A DNA stretch of 64,000 bases from JAKAAZ01 sp963823595 (GCA_963823595.1 CAWGME010000013.1:62001-126000), one strand, 5' to 3'. Counted from the stretch's first letter, positions 37,530 through 50,839 are shown. The notes: generated by a model not told the origin, from the letters alone. Translations and numbers: made by a program.

Positions 37530-37940
37530 CTAAAATGTGACGATATTCAGGCCCGGAATGAGCCTGAAGTGCCGGATGTTGAACGTGGCAACATCGAATC
37601 CGAGCTGCAAGGCGGTAGCGCCGATTACCAAATCCTCGAACGCAATTGCGATACCCCGAGCTGACTGCTGGCCTTCGATGCGCCCAACCAGTCGGGCGGT
37701 TTCAACGGTGAAGGGATGCACGGGAACATCGCTGCATAGCCGGTTGATGAAAGCCAATCGCTGGTTGTCCACCTCTTCCTTTCCGCGGTACGCGCCATGC
37801 ATTAGCTCGGCGATGGTTACGACCGAAAGGCCGATGTCGATTTCGCCTCGCGCAGCTTGTATCTGTTCAAGAATTTGCCGTACGGTGTGGTTTCGACGTT
37901 CCGCAGCGATGATGATGCTGGAGTCGAGAATCAGTCCCAT
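37530..37940 (-). CDS. vapC: PIN-domain toxin of VapBC type
   Basis: A 136-residue PIN ribonuclease. The four acidic metal ligands can be placed at GLILDSSIIIAAER (Asp near residue 6), ELMHGAYR (Glu near 45), FEDLVIGATALQ (Asp near 102) and a last acidic/Asn position in VATFNIRHF. Toxins of this family cut tRNA or rRNA and are held inactive by the cognate antitoxin. The gene overlaps the upstream antitoxin frame by ten bases, the usual toxin-antitoxin arrangement. The length is normal and there is no disruption. Confidence 0.88.
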   Translation of the reverse strand: MGLILDSSIIIAAERRNHTVRQILEQIQAARGEIDIGLSVVTIAELMHGAYRGKEEVDNQRLAFINRLCSDVPVHPFTVETARLVGRIEGQQSARGIAIAFEDLVIGATALQLGFDVATFNIRHFRLIPGLNIVTF

Positions 37941-38215
37941 GCAGGAGGGTTCCAGGGTCTGCGCTGATTGATGATCTCCTCCACGTCTGCCGCGAATTCG
38001 GGATCAAGAACAGGAGCTTCTCCCGTTTCTTCTTCGTGCTTTTTCGCCAGTGTGATGCACTCGGAAATGGAGCGGCGGGGCGGCACGGGTAAATGGATCA
38101 CGGCCACAGGAAGTGTGCCGTTTTCGATGACGATCTCGGCACCCGCGCGGACACGGGCCAACAGCGCAGCGAAATCGCGGGCGGCTTCGGCTTCGGAGAT
38201 GTGGATCGTCGCCAT
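37931..38215 (-). CDS. vapB: Antitoxin of Phd/VapB type
   Basis: A 94-residue antitoxin. MATIHISEAEAARDFAALLARVRAG is the Phd/YefM-like DNA-binding N-terminus, with VIENGTLPVAVIHLPV completing it. The acidic, flexible C-terminus (ADVEEIINQRRPWNPPAWD) is the part that wraps the PIN toxin. The start at 38215 is the conserved MATI; an in-frame ATG lies four codons upstream. TATGAT sits only eight bases before the ATG at 38215 and could be a -10 box for a leaderless or very short-leader mRNA. Autoregulation by the antitoxin-toxin complex is expected from the family. Confidence 0.82.
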   Translation of the reverse strand: MATIHISEAEAARDFAALLARVRAGAEIVIENGTLPVAVIHLPVPPRRSISECITLAKKHEEETGEAPVLDPEFAADVEEIINQRRPWNPPAWD

Positions 38216-38324
38216 ATTCGCGATCATACCGCGATTCGACCTCTGCCGCGCATCGCAAGCGCAAGTACCTTCACACGATTCAGGGCGGCCGCCGGACGCC
38301 CTGAATACTTCGCATCGGATCCCG

Positions 38325-39266
38325 CTATACGGGTACGGTTTCGTTTACAGCCACTTTTACCGGAGTCAGCCAGTTGAAACGATCCGGGCGTTTGCCGCTG
38401 GTAATCCCAAAGAACTCCGCGGCAATCTGCTTCGTGATTGGTCCGGCTTTGCCGTCCTTGATCAAAATGCGATCGATGGAGCGAATCGGCGTCACTTCCG
38501 CCGCGGTTCCGGTAAAGAATACCTCGTCGGCAATGTACAGCAGCTCCCGCGGAATGGTCTGCTCGACGACCGGAATGCCCAGGTCGCGGGCCAGCGTCAG
38601 CACCGATGCGCGCGTGATGCCGGCCAGCACGGAACTGCCGAGCGATGCCGTCAATAGCTGGCCCTTGTGGACGAGAAACAGATTTTCCCCCGAGCCTTCC
38701 GACACATAGCCGTTGACGTCGAGAGCAATGCCTTCATCGTAGCCATTGATCGCAGCCTCCATGCGGATCAGCTGCGAGTTCATGTAGTTCGCACCCGCCT
38801 TGGCCAGCGACGGCAGCGTGTTCGCCGCCAGCCGGTTCCAGGAAGAGATGCAGACATCCGCGCCATGCTCGCCGGAAACATATTTCCCCCAGGGAAAATT
38901 GCCGATGTAGACCTCCATCGGATTCTTTCCCCCATGCACGCCCAGCTCGCCATAACCGCGGAAGGCAATCGGCCGGATATAGCAAGGGACGACCCCGTTG
39001 GCCTCGACCGTCTCGATGACCGCGTTGTTCAGCTGATCGAGCGTGTAGTCCAGGTCCATGCGATAAATTTTGGCCGAGTCCAGCATGCGCTGCATGTGAT
39101 CGGGCAGCCGGAAAATCGCGCCGCCCTGTTCGGTTTTATAGCAGCGGATTCCCTCGAAAATCGACGAGCCGTAATGGATGACGTGGGACATTACGTGGAC
39201 GCGCGCCTGATCCCAGGGAATCAGTTTTCCGTTGTACCAGATGTGCTTTGTCGATTCGAGAGGCAT
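38325..39266 (-). CDS. ilvE: Branched-chain amino acid aminotransferase
   Basis: A 313-residue fold-type IV PLP enzyme that moves the amino group between glutamate and the keto acids of Leu, Ile and Val. HVIHYGSSIFEGIRCYKTE is the N-terminal signature. MNSQLIRMEAAINGYDEGI includes the region after the PLP Lys (AGANYMNSQ; Lys is in LAKAGANY). YVSEGSGENLFLVHKGQL is the class-IV aminotransferase pattern. EVFFTGTAAEVTPI closes the phosphate cup. The length is normal. A possible regulatory hairpin and a good -10 box lie directly upstream. Confidence 0.94.
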   Translation of the reverse strand: MPLESTKHIWYNGKLIPWDQARVHVMSHVIHYGSSIFEGIRCYKTEQGGAIFRLPDHMQRMLDSAKIYRMDLDYTLDQLNNAVIETVEANGVVPCYIRPIAFRGYGELGVHGGKNPMEVYIGNFPWGKYVSGEHGADVCISSWNRLAANTLPSLAKAGANYMNSQLIRMEAAINGYDEGIALDVNGYVSEGSGENLFLVHKGQLLTASLGSSVLAGITRASVLTLARDLGIPVVEQTIPRELLYIADEVFFTGTAAEVTPIRSIDRILIKDGKAGPITKQIAAEFFGITSGKRPDRFNWLTPVKVAVNETVPV

Positions 39267-39272
39267 GGTTCC

Positions 39273-39308
39273 AGGGTTCTCCTTGATGGAAATGAACCCT
39301 TAATTATA
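39273..39308 (-). promoter_or_regulatory. ilvE leader: -10 box and hairpin around the ribosome site
   Basis: On the minus strand a perfect TATAAT (39308-39303) lies about 40 bases before the ilvE ATG. Between them AGGGTTC (39300-39294) and GAACCCT (39279-39273) can pair, placing the AAGGAG ribosome site in the loop against the 3' arm. The mRNA would start at or just within this hairpin. No good -35 box is seen at the right distance. Translation control is inferred. Confidence 0.4.
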
Positions 39309-39458
39309 TCGGCACCGCCGCAGCACGTGCAGATGTCCAACTCCAGGAAAGAATTTCAACATCGAATGCACTCGCGTACCTGCACGCACGCCACGAAAAC
39401 GTAGCTTTGATATCGTAGGATGTGCACTTATAAGCTGATCTTCAGGGATGTGAAGCGA

Positions 39459-39740
39459 ATGGCAACATACAACACGCGACCCCAAAGCGGTCAGCGGGCG
39501 CAAAGGGCATGGGATGTGCTGGCAGCTCGTTACCCCGGAATGCGGCCGATCCAGCTGAAAAGCGAGTTGAAAGGTACTCTCGGCTGGCAATGGTCGATGG
39601 AGTATAAAACTCCGGACAATCAAACATCATTCTGGGATAGCGTTCCGGTGGCAGAAATTCGCGCGTTGGTGGCCCATGCCAAGAAACAAAAACGAACAAG
39701 CGCCGCTCGAAAAATGAGCATCGTCCGGGAAAAACGCTGA
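39459..39740 (+). CDS. Small hypothetical protein
   Basis: A 93-residue soluble, basic protein without a recognised family. It has AQRAWDVLAARYPGMRPIQLKSELKGTLGWQWSMEYK, which looks like a compact alpha/beta domain, and a Lys/Arg-rich tail (KKQKRTSAARKMSIVREKR). The start at 39459 begins the well-formed part; an upstream in-frame ATG at 39420 gives 13 more residues. The following 264 bases before the SpoIIE gene hold only short open frames and no recognisable element. Confidence 0.5.
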   Translation: MATYNTRPQSGQRAQRAWDVLAARYPGMRPIQLKSELKGTLGWQWSMEYKTPDNQTSFWDSVPVAEIRALVAHAKKQKRTSAARKMSIVREKR

Positions 39741-40004
39741 GTCAGGGCCACGCATCCGGTAAAGATAAAGTCGACGCTGCAGGCGCTTTCACAATGCTCT
39801 GCGCTCGTGAATCCGTGCTACTGAATGCGAGGGATTTGCTTCAACGCTTATACCGGCTATCGCGCGCTTACCTCGCGGAAATCCAGATTTTACCTGCCTT
39901 CTTTGTTTTGCCGCCTTCTCGTAGTTGTATTCGTCGCCGTCCTCGGCTTCATCCAGGGTCACGTCGAAGTCACGGTTGAAGCTGTTGCCGATCCTGACTG
40001 CCGT

Positions 40005-42122
40005 TCAAACCGCAATCGGAATCGCTTTGGCCAGGCCAGCTTTTCTCTCGCAAGACTCGATCACGCCAGCTCGCACGATCCGCACCACGGTGATGTCGTC
40101 TTGCTGGCCGAAGGCTTTGGCGGCGGCGGCGATTTCCGCCGGCGACTTTTGTTGGCGCATGAGCTCGCTTGTCCGGGCGAAGCCGAAGAGTTCCTGGTTT
40201 TCGTTCTGCGCTTCGATGATGCCATCGGTGATCAATATGAGCCGGTCATCTTCGTTTAGCTGGAATTGCAGCAGTGAGAATTCCGCGTTCTCGATGACGC
40301 CCAGAGGCAGCGCTCCTTCCATCGCCATCTCCTTGCCGTTTAGGTAGGGTGGCAGATGACCGGCATTGGCCAGCGTGACCGCGCCGTCCGGCACGAGGCG
40401 CAGCGCCAGGCAGGTGGCATTCGCCTGGCTGCGGCCGAACAGCCGCTGGTTCAGTGTTTGGAGCACGTGCATCGGGCCGAAATTTGTGTCGGTGGCGGTG
40501 CGGATTGCGCCCACCAGCAATGAGACCAGCATCGCGGCCTGCAATCCGTGGCCGGTGACGTCGCCCAGGACGATCAGCACGCTGCCGTCAGTCGGATGGG
40601 CGATGATTTGGAAAAAGTCGCCGCCGACCTGCTGCGCCGGACGGTACTCGCTTTCAAGCGCAAAGCCCGGAAGCACCGGCAGCGCCTCCGGGATCAGCAA
40701 TTGCTGTACCTCCTGCGCCTGCTTCATCTCCTGCGCCATCACACGCTGCGCTTGCGCCGAAAGCACCCATCTCCGCAACAGCAGCGCGCACATGGCCATC
40801 GCAAACAGAAAACCCACGATCTGCTGAAGGCTGAGGAGGATGCCAAAGGGATAGTAGATTCTGCGCAAATGCAGGAATGTGAGCTGACGCGAAAGCCAGT
40901 CCACCGAGGAGAAAAGAAGAGCAACAACTAGCAGCCAGCTCTCCACTCCGTGCCCGAGGACGTATCGAATCGTGAGCCAGATCATCAGCAGCACAAAAAC
41001 CAGGTATGTGCCCTGTGCCACGAGGTAGAACGCGGGGATCAGCGCCGCGGGGACGATAGGATAGAGCAGGGAAAGCTCGCCAGCATAACCTGTCGCCAGC
41101 ACCAGGGCCAGCACGGCCACGGCCCCAGGCAGCCAGCGTGGACGTTCAATCCGAAACCAGTCCCACACCAGCATGAACCATACGAACATGACGGTTGGGA
41201 CTACCAACACGTAGCAGATCCATAGTTCCGTTGTGACCGTGAAGGCCTGCGTCCATGCAGCTATTGCTGTTTCCGCGCCGCCCACTGACATTGCCAGGAA
41301 CGACGCTGCCATCCACAGGTAGACCCGGTCGCTCCGATTGAACAGCAGAAGGGTGAATGCAATCGCCGCCAATACAAAATACAGGAATCCAGTCAGCGCC
41401 CACACCAGGTTCAGCTTCACCAGATCCAGCCAGCCCAACCTGTACGCTGCTCTGATCGCCTCTGCCGTACCCAGCAGTGGAGGTGTATGCAGGCCGCCCA
41501 CATCCGGCCCGTTCAGTAGGGTGGAGGGAGACATCCAGAAGCGAAAGGCGATCACCTCGCCCCCATCCTGACCTGCGTCGACTTTCTGCATATTCGCCAG
41601 AGGAAACACCGCAGGCTGAGAATAGAAAAACTCTGGCCGCTTCCCGTCGAATCGCCCAAAGCCTCCCAGCAGCCGCCCGTTCAGAAAAACCTGATATGCA
41701 TCGTCAAAGTTGGCTGGGCCAGCCAGCGCCAGCTTTTCTCCCGCCGGCGTATGCACAGCTATCCGGATGCGGTACCACGCATAACCCGCATAGCCCTTGT
41801 GGCCTCTGCTGCCCCAACCGCCCAAGGCCCCACCGCTCGCCGCGTCAGCAGGAGTCAGGTCCACCGTTTCCCATCCGGAGTCGTCGTAGTCCGGCTGCGC
41901 CCATGCCATGGCTTTTGTTCCGGCTGCCTGCGGCGAGTCGCCGATGTGAAACTTCCACGGCCCGGTGAGCGGCACGGTCGAGTTGCCCAGCGTGACCTGC
42001 TCTGTGCCCGACGGTGCACCTATAAAGCCTTGTGCTGGCTTCAGTGGAACCTCGGCCCGCGCTATCAGCGCAGCCGAGCTAAGAAGGAATACGAGAAAAG
42101 AGAACCATCGAACTCCGCGCAT
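40005..42122 (-). CDS. Membrane sensor PP2C-type serine phosphatase (SpoIIE/RsbU-like)
   Basis: A 705-residue signalling protein. Residues 1-23 are a signal peptide. Residues 30-200 form an exported beta-sandwich like the galactose-binding sensor found before 7TM domains (GPWKFHIGDSP and YAWYRIRIAVH). Seven membrane helices follow (about 235-455). A short linker coiled coil (AQRVMAQEMKQAQEVQQLL) leads to the SpoIIE domain, with PAQQVGGDFFQI and VLGDVTGHGLQAAMLVSLL holding the two metal-binding Asp, then LANAGHLPPYL and LILITDGIIEAQN. RsbU-type enzymes dephosphorylate anti-anti-sigma factors. No such partner is encoded nearby. The exported sensor suggests it reads a carbohydrate or envelope signal. 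Confidence 0.9.
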   Translation of the reverse strand: MRGVRWFSFLVFLLSSAALIARAEVPLKPAQGFIGAPSGTEQVTLGNSTVPLTGPWKFHIGDSPQAAGTKAMAWAQPDYDDSGWETVDLTPADAASGGALGGWGSRGHKGYAGYAWYRIRIAVHTPAGEKLALAGPANFDDAYQVFLNGRLLGGFGRFDGKRPEFFYSQPAVFPLANMQKVDAGQDGGEVIAFRFWMSPSTLLNGPDVGGLHTPPLLGTAEAIRAAYRLGWLDLVKLNLVWALTGFLYFVLAAIAFTLLLFNRSDRVYLWMAASFLAMSVGGAETAIAAWTQAFTVTTELWICYVLVVPTVMFVWFMLVWDWFRIERPRWLPGAVAVLALVLATGYAGELSLLYPIVPAALIPAFYLVAQGTYLVFVLLMIWLTIRYVLGHGVESWLLVVALLFSSVDWLSRQLTFLHLRRIYYPFGILLSLQQIVGFLFAMAMCALLLRRWVLSAQAQRVMAQEMKQAQEVQQLLIPEALPVLPGFALESEYRPAQQVGGDFFQIIAHPTDGSVLIVLGDVTGHGLQAAMLVSLLVGAIRTATDTNFGPMHVLQTLNQRLFGRSQANATCLALRLVPDGAVTLANAGHLPPYLNGKEMAMEGALPLGVIENAEFSLLQFQLNEDDRLILITDGIIEAQNENQELFGFARTSELMRQQKSPAEIAAAAKAFGQQDDITVVRIVRAGVIESCERKAGLAKAIPIAV

Positions 42123-42244
42123 GGCTGCCTTTGGCCACTGGAAAATCGAGAATAGACGGCTGCGCGGTTTATATCACAGAACGAAGGACTGCCTTCGCTC
42201 TGTCCATCGGCCGTCTGCATGGAGGGAAAAGGATGCGTGCTTGT

Positions 42245-42706
42245 TCAGCCGCGCGAGTGCGCCGCTGTCACTGCTTCCAGATCAATCTGTCGCCAGTCGC
42301 CGCGCTCGATGCCCTCACGAATCTGTTTCGGCGACCATCCCTTGCGCGTCATGCGGTAGGCGTAAAAGCCTTCCTTGGCGCAAACATCGCATTCCGCGCC
42401 GTGCAGGCCTGCAAAGCAGCTGCGAAGGCTGGTATGGCCCAGCGCCCGGTCGCAGTGGCAGTAGCAGGGAAGTTGATACAGCACATTGGGAATTTTGGCT
42501 GCGTCCTGATATACCTTTACCTGCCAGGCCTGCTGAAAATTCGGTCCGGTAAGCTGGCTGCCTTGCAGAATCGGCGGCTCGACCGCGGAATTTTGAGGAG
42601 CGGAAGTATGAAAAGCGGGAATCTCCGCCGAAGGATCTGTCCACTGCGCATTGGCCGCCACGCAGACGATGGCGATGGCAATGGTCAACCACAAACGAAT
42701 CTTCAT
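42245..42706 (-). CDS. Secreted PCYCGC-motif protein
   Basis: A 153-residue exported protein. MKIRLWLTIAIAIVCVAANAQ is a signal peptide. The mature C-terminal half has LPCYCHCDRALGHTSLRSCF, then GAECDVCAKEGFYAYRM and SPKQIREGIE, matching the PCYCGC family first seen in Bacilli (here with His in place of the second Gly). Six cysteines in C-x-C-x-C and CxxC arrangements suggest metal or heme-copper chemistry outside the membrane, but no function is established. The start at 42706 is set by GGGGGGAG and the signal peptide. It is downstream of a 297-base spacer and on the same strand as the SpoIIE gene. Confidence 0.75.
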   Translation of the reverse strand: MKIRLWLTIAIAIVCVAANAQWTDPSAEIPAFHTSAPQNSAVEPPILQGSQLTGPNFQQAWQVKVYQDAAKIPNVLYQLPCYCHCDRALGHTSLRSCFAGLHGAECDVCAKEGFYAYRMTRKGWSPKQIREGIERGDWRQIDLEAVTAAHSRG

Positions 42707-43003
42707 ACTGCTCCCCCCGATCAAACATTTTTTATTGTACGCATTCTCCGCGCCTGCACCAGAATGGGAAAAAATGACGATTTGAGGGGAACAAATGAGG
42801 CAGAAACCGTTCCGATGGCTATGATGACGTAAGTAACCATTTCTGTGCTGGTTCAATTATCCTGGGTTGCGCACCTCTTGTAAGTAAAACAAAGTAAACG
42901 GATTTACGAGGATGACATTGGTGCAAAAGATAGGTTTTTGAGTGCTGCACTTGCTAACGGCTTGAAGTAAACTCATGGGATTAACCCGGCGATTGCGGTC
43001 TCT

Positions 43004-44245
43004 ATGCTGAATTATGTCTCTCTGCCAGATTTTCTGGCCTTGACGGTGCTCGTGTTTGTGTTCTGGTCGATCCTGCGCCGTCGCGCTGGCAACCACTTGC
43101 ACGCGTGGCTGCTGGGGTGGATATTTATCCTGCTGCATTTCTTCGTGTCCCTGTTCGGAGGTCCAAGTCCGCTCCAGTCCTTCATTCTCTGCCTATCGGC
43201 TCTTATGCTGGATTTCGCCGGAGCTGCTTTTATCTATGCCGCCGCAGGGCACCGGTTCAGCCGGCGGTTTCGCTGGATCGCCGGCACCGGATTGCTGGCG
43301 ACCGTCCTGTACATCGCCGTTGATTACCGCACAGTTTCTCCTTCTGCAGGATTTTATTACGCGCCCGCCGCGCTGCTAATGCTCTCCGCATTTGCCGCTC
43401 TGGCGCCGGATCCGGACACCGTTGCAACGGAGCGCCGCGGATATGCCTTCTGGGCGCTGCTGCTCGGTATCGCGCTATGGCTGGTGGCTTGGCGCGGACT
43501 GCAGGATTACGGCCAGTACTGCATCTTCTTCGTGGTTTACCTGGTCGCCGGCATTCAATACTGGAAAAATTTTCACCGGCGGACGACCGGAGTTGTCACC
43601 GCTGTGATCGGGTTGGCGGCATGGGCCTGCGTGTTCCCGGTCGGCTTGGCGCTGTCGCTTCTGATGCCCAATATGCACGTTCAGCCTTCGGTCTGGAATA
43701 TTCCTAAATACATCGTGGCCATCGGGATTCTATTGACCCTGCTCGAAGAGGAGATCAATCGCACCGAGCATCTGGCGCTCCACGATGCCCTGACCGGCCT
43801 GCCCAACCGCCGCCTGATGGATGATCGCCTCACCAAAGCGGTGGAACGAGCGGAACGGAACGAGGCCCGGGTCGCCGTCCTGCTGATCGATCTCGACAAC
43901 TTTAAAGAGATCAACGATACCTATGGCCATGCAGTCGGAGATGAGGTGCTGCGCGTCGTTGCCACCCGCCTGCAGATGCGGGTGCGCAAGGCGGACACGA
44001 TCGCCCGCGCCGGCGGCGATGAATTTCTGGTGGTGGTGTCGGACTTGCTTCAGCCGCATGGAGCGGAGGTCCTGGCGGGCAAGCTGATGGCGGATCTCAA
44101 CGAGCCGATCGTGATGGGAGAGTCGACTTTGCGTGCCTGCGCCAGCATCGGCGTAGCCATCTATCCGGACGACGCGCAAACGGCGGAAGCTCTCTGCGAA
44201 CGAGCCGATGCGGCCATGTATGAGCAGAAGAGGCGCCCCAAGTAA
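43004..44245 (+). CDS. Membrane diguanylate cyclase (GGDEF)
   Basis: A 413-residue enzyme making cyclic di-GMP from two GTP. Residues 1-245 hold about seven or eight membrane helices with no recognised sensor name. A short linker (LEEEINRTEHLALHDALTGLPN) leads into the GGDEF domain. VLLIDLDNFKEINDTYGHAVGDEVL is the first metal/GTP block, and ARAGGDEFLVVV holds an intact AGGDEF active site near residue 350. The inhibitory RxxD site is not obvious five residues before it (RKADTIARAGGDEF). The catalytic residues look complete, so activity is expected. It is divergent from the PCYCGC gene. Confidence 0.92.
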   Translation: MLNYVSLPDFLALTVLVFVFWSILRRRAGNHLHAWLLGWIFILLHFFVSLFGGPSPLQSFILCLSALMLDFAGAAFIYAAAGHRFSRRFRWIAGTGLLATVLYIAVDYRTVSPSAGFYYAPAALLMLSAFAALAPDPDTVATERRGYAFWALLLGIALWLVAWRGLQDYGQYCIFFVVYLVAGIQYWKNFHRRTTGVVTAVIGLAAWACVFPVGLALSLLMPNMHVQPSVWNIPKYIVAIGILLTLLEEEINRTEHLALHDALTGLPNRRLMDDRLTKAVERAERNEARVAVLLIDLDNFKEINDTYGHAVGDEVLRVVATRLQMRVRKADTIARAGGDEFLVVVSDLLQPHGAEVLAGKLMADLNEPIVMGESTLRACASIGVAIYPDDAQTAEALCERADAAMYEQKRRPK

Positions 44246-44652
44246 TAGCTGGCTGAATGCCTTCCAATTTTGGTTTTTGGAGTTCACTCCCTCAGACGCT
44301 CAGACCCCTCAGACCGAGAGAGTCTTCCTCGAGCAAAAAAGACGGCACGAACGGTATTTTGCTCGTGCCGGGAGGCCAGTGACGCAACTTGTCGGAATGG
44401 AGCACCTCTCAGAACTGCGGTGCAACCTCATCCCTGTAGTTATATGATGACATAAACCGGCGCAGGACGCCAGGAAAAATCACATTTTTCATATATTTTT
44501 GAGGCCCACAATACAAAATTCCATAGAATCAAGGCGTGTCGGAGAGATCCGGCGGCCCTGTCCGCCTAGATATCAAGGTAGTTAGCAGGAGAATCTACCC
44601 GAACTGGACGGCGAGCGAGTATGCTGGTTCACAAACGATCAGGGGAGCGAAG
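44246..44652. other. Intergenic region with a minus-strand terminator-like hairpin
   Basis: No gene is visible in these 407 bases. GGCACGA (44344-44350) and TCGTGCC (44363-44369) can pair, and on the minus strand the stem is followed by GTCTTTTTTG, so it reads as a terminator for leftward transcription although no leftward gene is annotated to its right. An AT-rich stretch at 44485-44530 might hold a promoter for the next small gene, without clear boxes. Confidence 0.35.
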
Positions 44653-44922
44653 ATGAAGCTTTGGAATCGGAAGAGGGCTGCGGAAGAGGACGAAGAACCC
44701 GGATTTGAGCAGGAGCCGGAGGACTTTGAGCCAGTTGAGCCGGCAGCGCCGAACACCGGCCGGGAACGCTGGTCGACTGCCTTCCTGATTGTCGGTTCCG
44801 CGCTCTTCGGCGCGACTGCCTTGGCCCTATGGAACCGGCGGACGATCGCGAACATGCGAGCACAGATTCAGGCCCAGCCAGAGCGGAGCATTCCCGCTCC
44901 GCCCCCGGGCGAGGAAATCTGA
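44653..44922 (+). CDS. Small single-pass membrane hypothetical protein
   Basis: An 89-residue protein. A very acidic, Pro-rich N-terminus (AAEEDEEPGFEQEPEDFEPVEP) is followed by one membrane helix (STAFLIVGSALFGATALALW) and a short basic/Pro-rich tail. AGGGGAG lies seven bases before the ATG at 44653, which sets the start; the open frame begins earlier, at 44536. Homologous-looking short proteins are common in Acidobacteria, but I know of no function. Confidence 0.6.
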   Translation: MKLWNRKRAAEEDEEPGFEQEPEDFEPVEPAAPNTGRERWSTAFLIVGSALFGATALALWNRRTIANMRAQIQAQPERSIPAPPPGEEI

Positions 44923-45278
44923 GCGGCGCGACAGCGGCGCAGCCTGCCGGCAGTCTGGACATCAGAAACGAGTGCTCGCGTACCGGCATTCGCCTCCAAC
45001 GCGATTTTCAACAGAGCCGCACGCTTTTCAACAGCCGCTTGCTTGCGGATTGGCCGATAGGCGTGTAGTCTCAGTTCTGGGCAAGGGTTTAGCCAGCCCA
45101 TCAATCAGCAGGACCCGCCTGAGAGACGGCCTTTCGGTTCCGCTGCCATCCATCATGAGACAACCCTGCGGTTTCTCTCTGAGAAGCGTGAGATGTTGTC
45201 TCTTTCGAGCAGAGCTCCGATGGCAAGTGAGATGGCCGGAATCGCAACGAGAGTAGAAGGGCAAGGTTGTTCTGCGGT

Positions 45279-45307
45279 TTGACATACCAGTCTGGATTTG
45301 ATAATCT
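45279..45307 (+). promoter_or_regulatory. Candidate rrn promoter
   Basis: TTGACA at 45279-45284 is a perfect -35 box. The -10 is either GATAAT at 45300 (15-base spacer, five of six matches) or TAATCT at 45302 (17-base spacer). It is the only strong promoter-like pair I found before the 16S gene, about 290 bases from its mature end. Confidence 0.55.
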
Positions 45308-45450
45308 GGTTTGGTCGCGCCAAAAATGGATAGATGCGCTGAAACGCCTAAATCCAGCGTAAAAAAGGCGCCAAAAAGTTCGAGGACCTGCCGGAAATTC
45401 CGGCAGCTCGATCCAAAAAGAAATCGCTCAGGCGAAGCTTCTTAAGGATC

Positions 45451-45472
45451 TTTGACAATTGGTTGAATATGC
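45451..45472 (+). promoter_or_regulatory. TTTGACAA boxA-like motif and left arm of 16S processing stem
   Basis: TTTGACAA resembles the core of rrn antitermination boxA (CTTTAACAA in E. coli). It recurs before the 23S (47692-47699) and directly before the 5S (50955-50962). The following TTGGTTGAATATGC pairs exactly with GCATATTCAACCAA at 47285-47298, on the other side of the 16S gene. Confidence 0.55.
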
Positions 45473-45598
45473 CAGTCGTGAGATGACGATGAAGTTGTGG
45501 TTTAGTCATTCTCACTAGTTACAAGCCTCATAGCCTTTCGAGCGCTATGGGGTAGCATCTTGCTCTTCGACCTCCGTCGAATCAAGATGCGTCAGGTT

Positions 45599-47098
<1,500 letters not shown>

Positions 47099-47391
47099 CT
47101 AATAGAGAACGTCATGGCACTCATTCACTTCCGCGATTGCGGACTCGTCTTCGGATAGCAGCGTGAGCGGGATGTTGCCATGTACCCCTTCCTGAATGTC
47201 CTGACAAGAGGGAAGGGAGCTTGAACTAAGCCCTCTATTCTTCTCTGAATCAACAACGATGGTCAGAAGCGGCGTAGCTGCTTCGCATATTCAACCAAGT
47301 CCTCGAAGGCTTTCGAGCACACGGATCCGCATTCGAATCATGGATAGTTCATGTGTTCGAGTTTACGTGCGGAAATTGCACGCAATTATGT
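47099..47391 (+). other. 16S-tRNA internal transcribed spacer
   Basis: A 293-base spacer with the right arm of the 16S processing stem (47285-47298) and a following small hairpin TCGAAGGCTTTCGA. No gene is present. Confidence 0.7.
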
Positions 47392-47468
<77 letters not shown>

Positions 47469-47476
47469 TGAATCAT

Positions 47477-47552
47477 GGGGCTGTAGCTCAGCTGGGAGAG
47501 CACCTGCTTTGCAAGCAGGGGGTCACCGGTTCGATCCCGGTCAGCTCCACCA
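47477..47552 (+). tRNA. alaT: tRNA-Ala (TGC)
   Basis: A 76-base tRNA. The acceptor GGGGCTG pairs with CAGCTCC (one G-U), the anticodon loop TTTGCAA gives TGC, the T-arm has GTTCGATCC, and CCA is encoded. It lies eight bases after tRNA-Ile. Confidence 0.98.
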
Positions 47553-47888
47553 ATGTTCGTGACTTTCATCTGCCAGAAGCTGGATGCTTTGACTCCGGAA
47601 GGAGTTCGTTGAGCATCGAGCTTCGGGCAGTCTGTAAGTAGACAAGCCGAATGCGTCTCAGGACGCAGCGCTCCAAAGAGCGTCGAAGATATTTGACAAC
47701 AGGATAGATTGGGTAGTTGTAACTACAAGGCTGAGCGGTATTTTCGGCTGCAAGCGAAAGTGCCAGCGAAGTTGAGTGTCTTTAGATATCAAGGGATACG
47801 TTGGTTGCTGAAAGGCAATCGAGCGTACCAGGCGAATAACAGAAACTAACCGCTCTGCAGCGAACAAGCTGTGTGAAGTTAGTTTTAT
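47553..47888 (+). other. tRNA-23S internal transcribed spacer
   Basis: A 336-base spacer with the second TTTGACAA motif (47692-47699) and CAACAGGATAGATTGG (47697-47712), which pairs over 16 bases with CCAATCTATCCTGTTG at 50915-50930 to form the 23S processing stem. Partial pairing continues through AACTAC and GGCTGA on both sides. No gene is present. Confidence 0.65.

Positions 47889-50839
<2,951 letters not shown>

Larger units (their letters stand above)
44923..45598 (+). other. rRNA operon upstream region and leader
   Basis: A 676-base stretch with no convincing gene. It carries a promoter candidate at 45279-45307, a hairpin CTGCCGG-AAATT-CCGGCAG at 45388-45406, the octamer TTTGACAA at 45451-45458 and the left arm of the 16S processing stem at 45459-45472. 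The pre-16S leader would be roughly 280 bases. Confidence 0.6.

Noticed and set aside
37530..38215. VapBC as evidence of a mobile island
   Set aside because: Neighbouring genes are housekeeping, and no repeats or composition shift flank the module.
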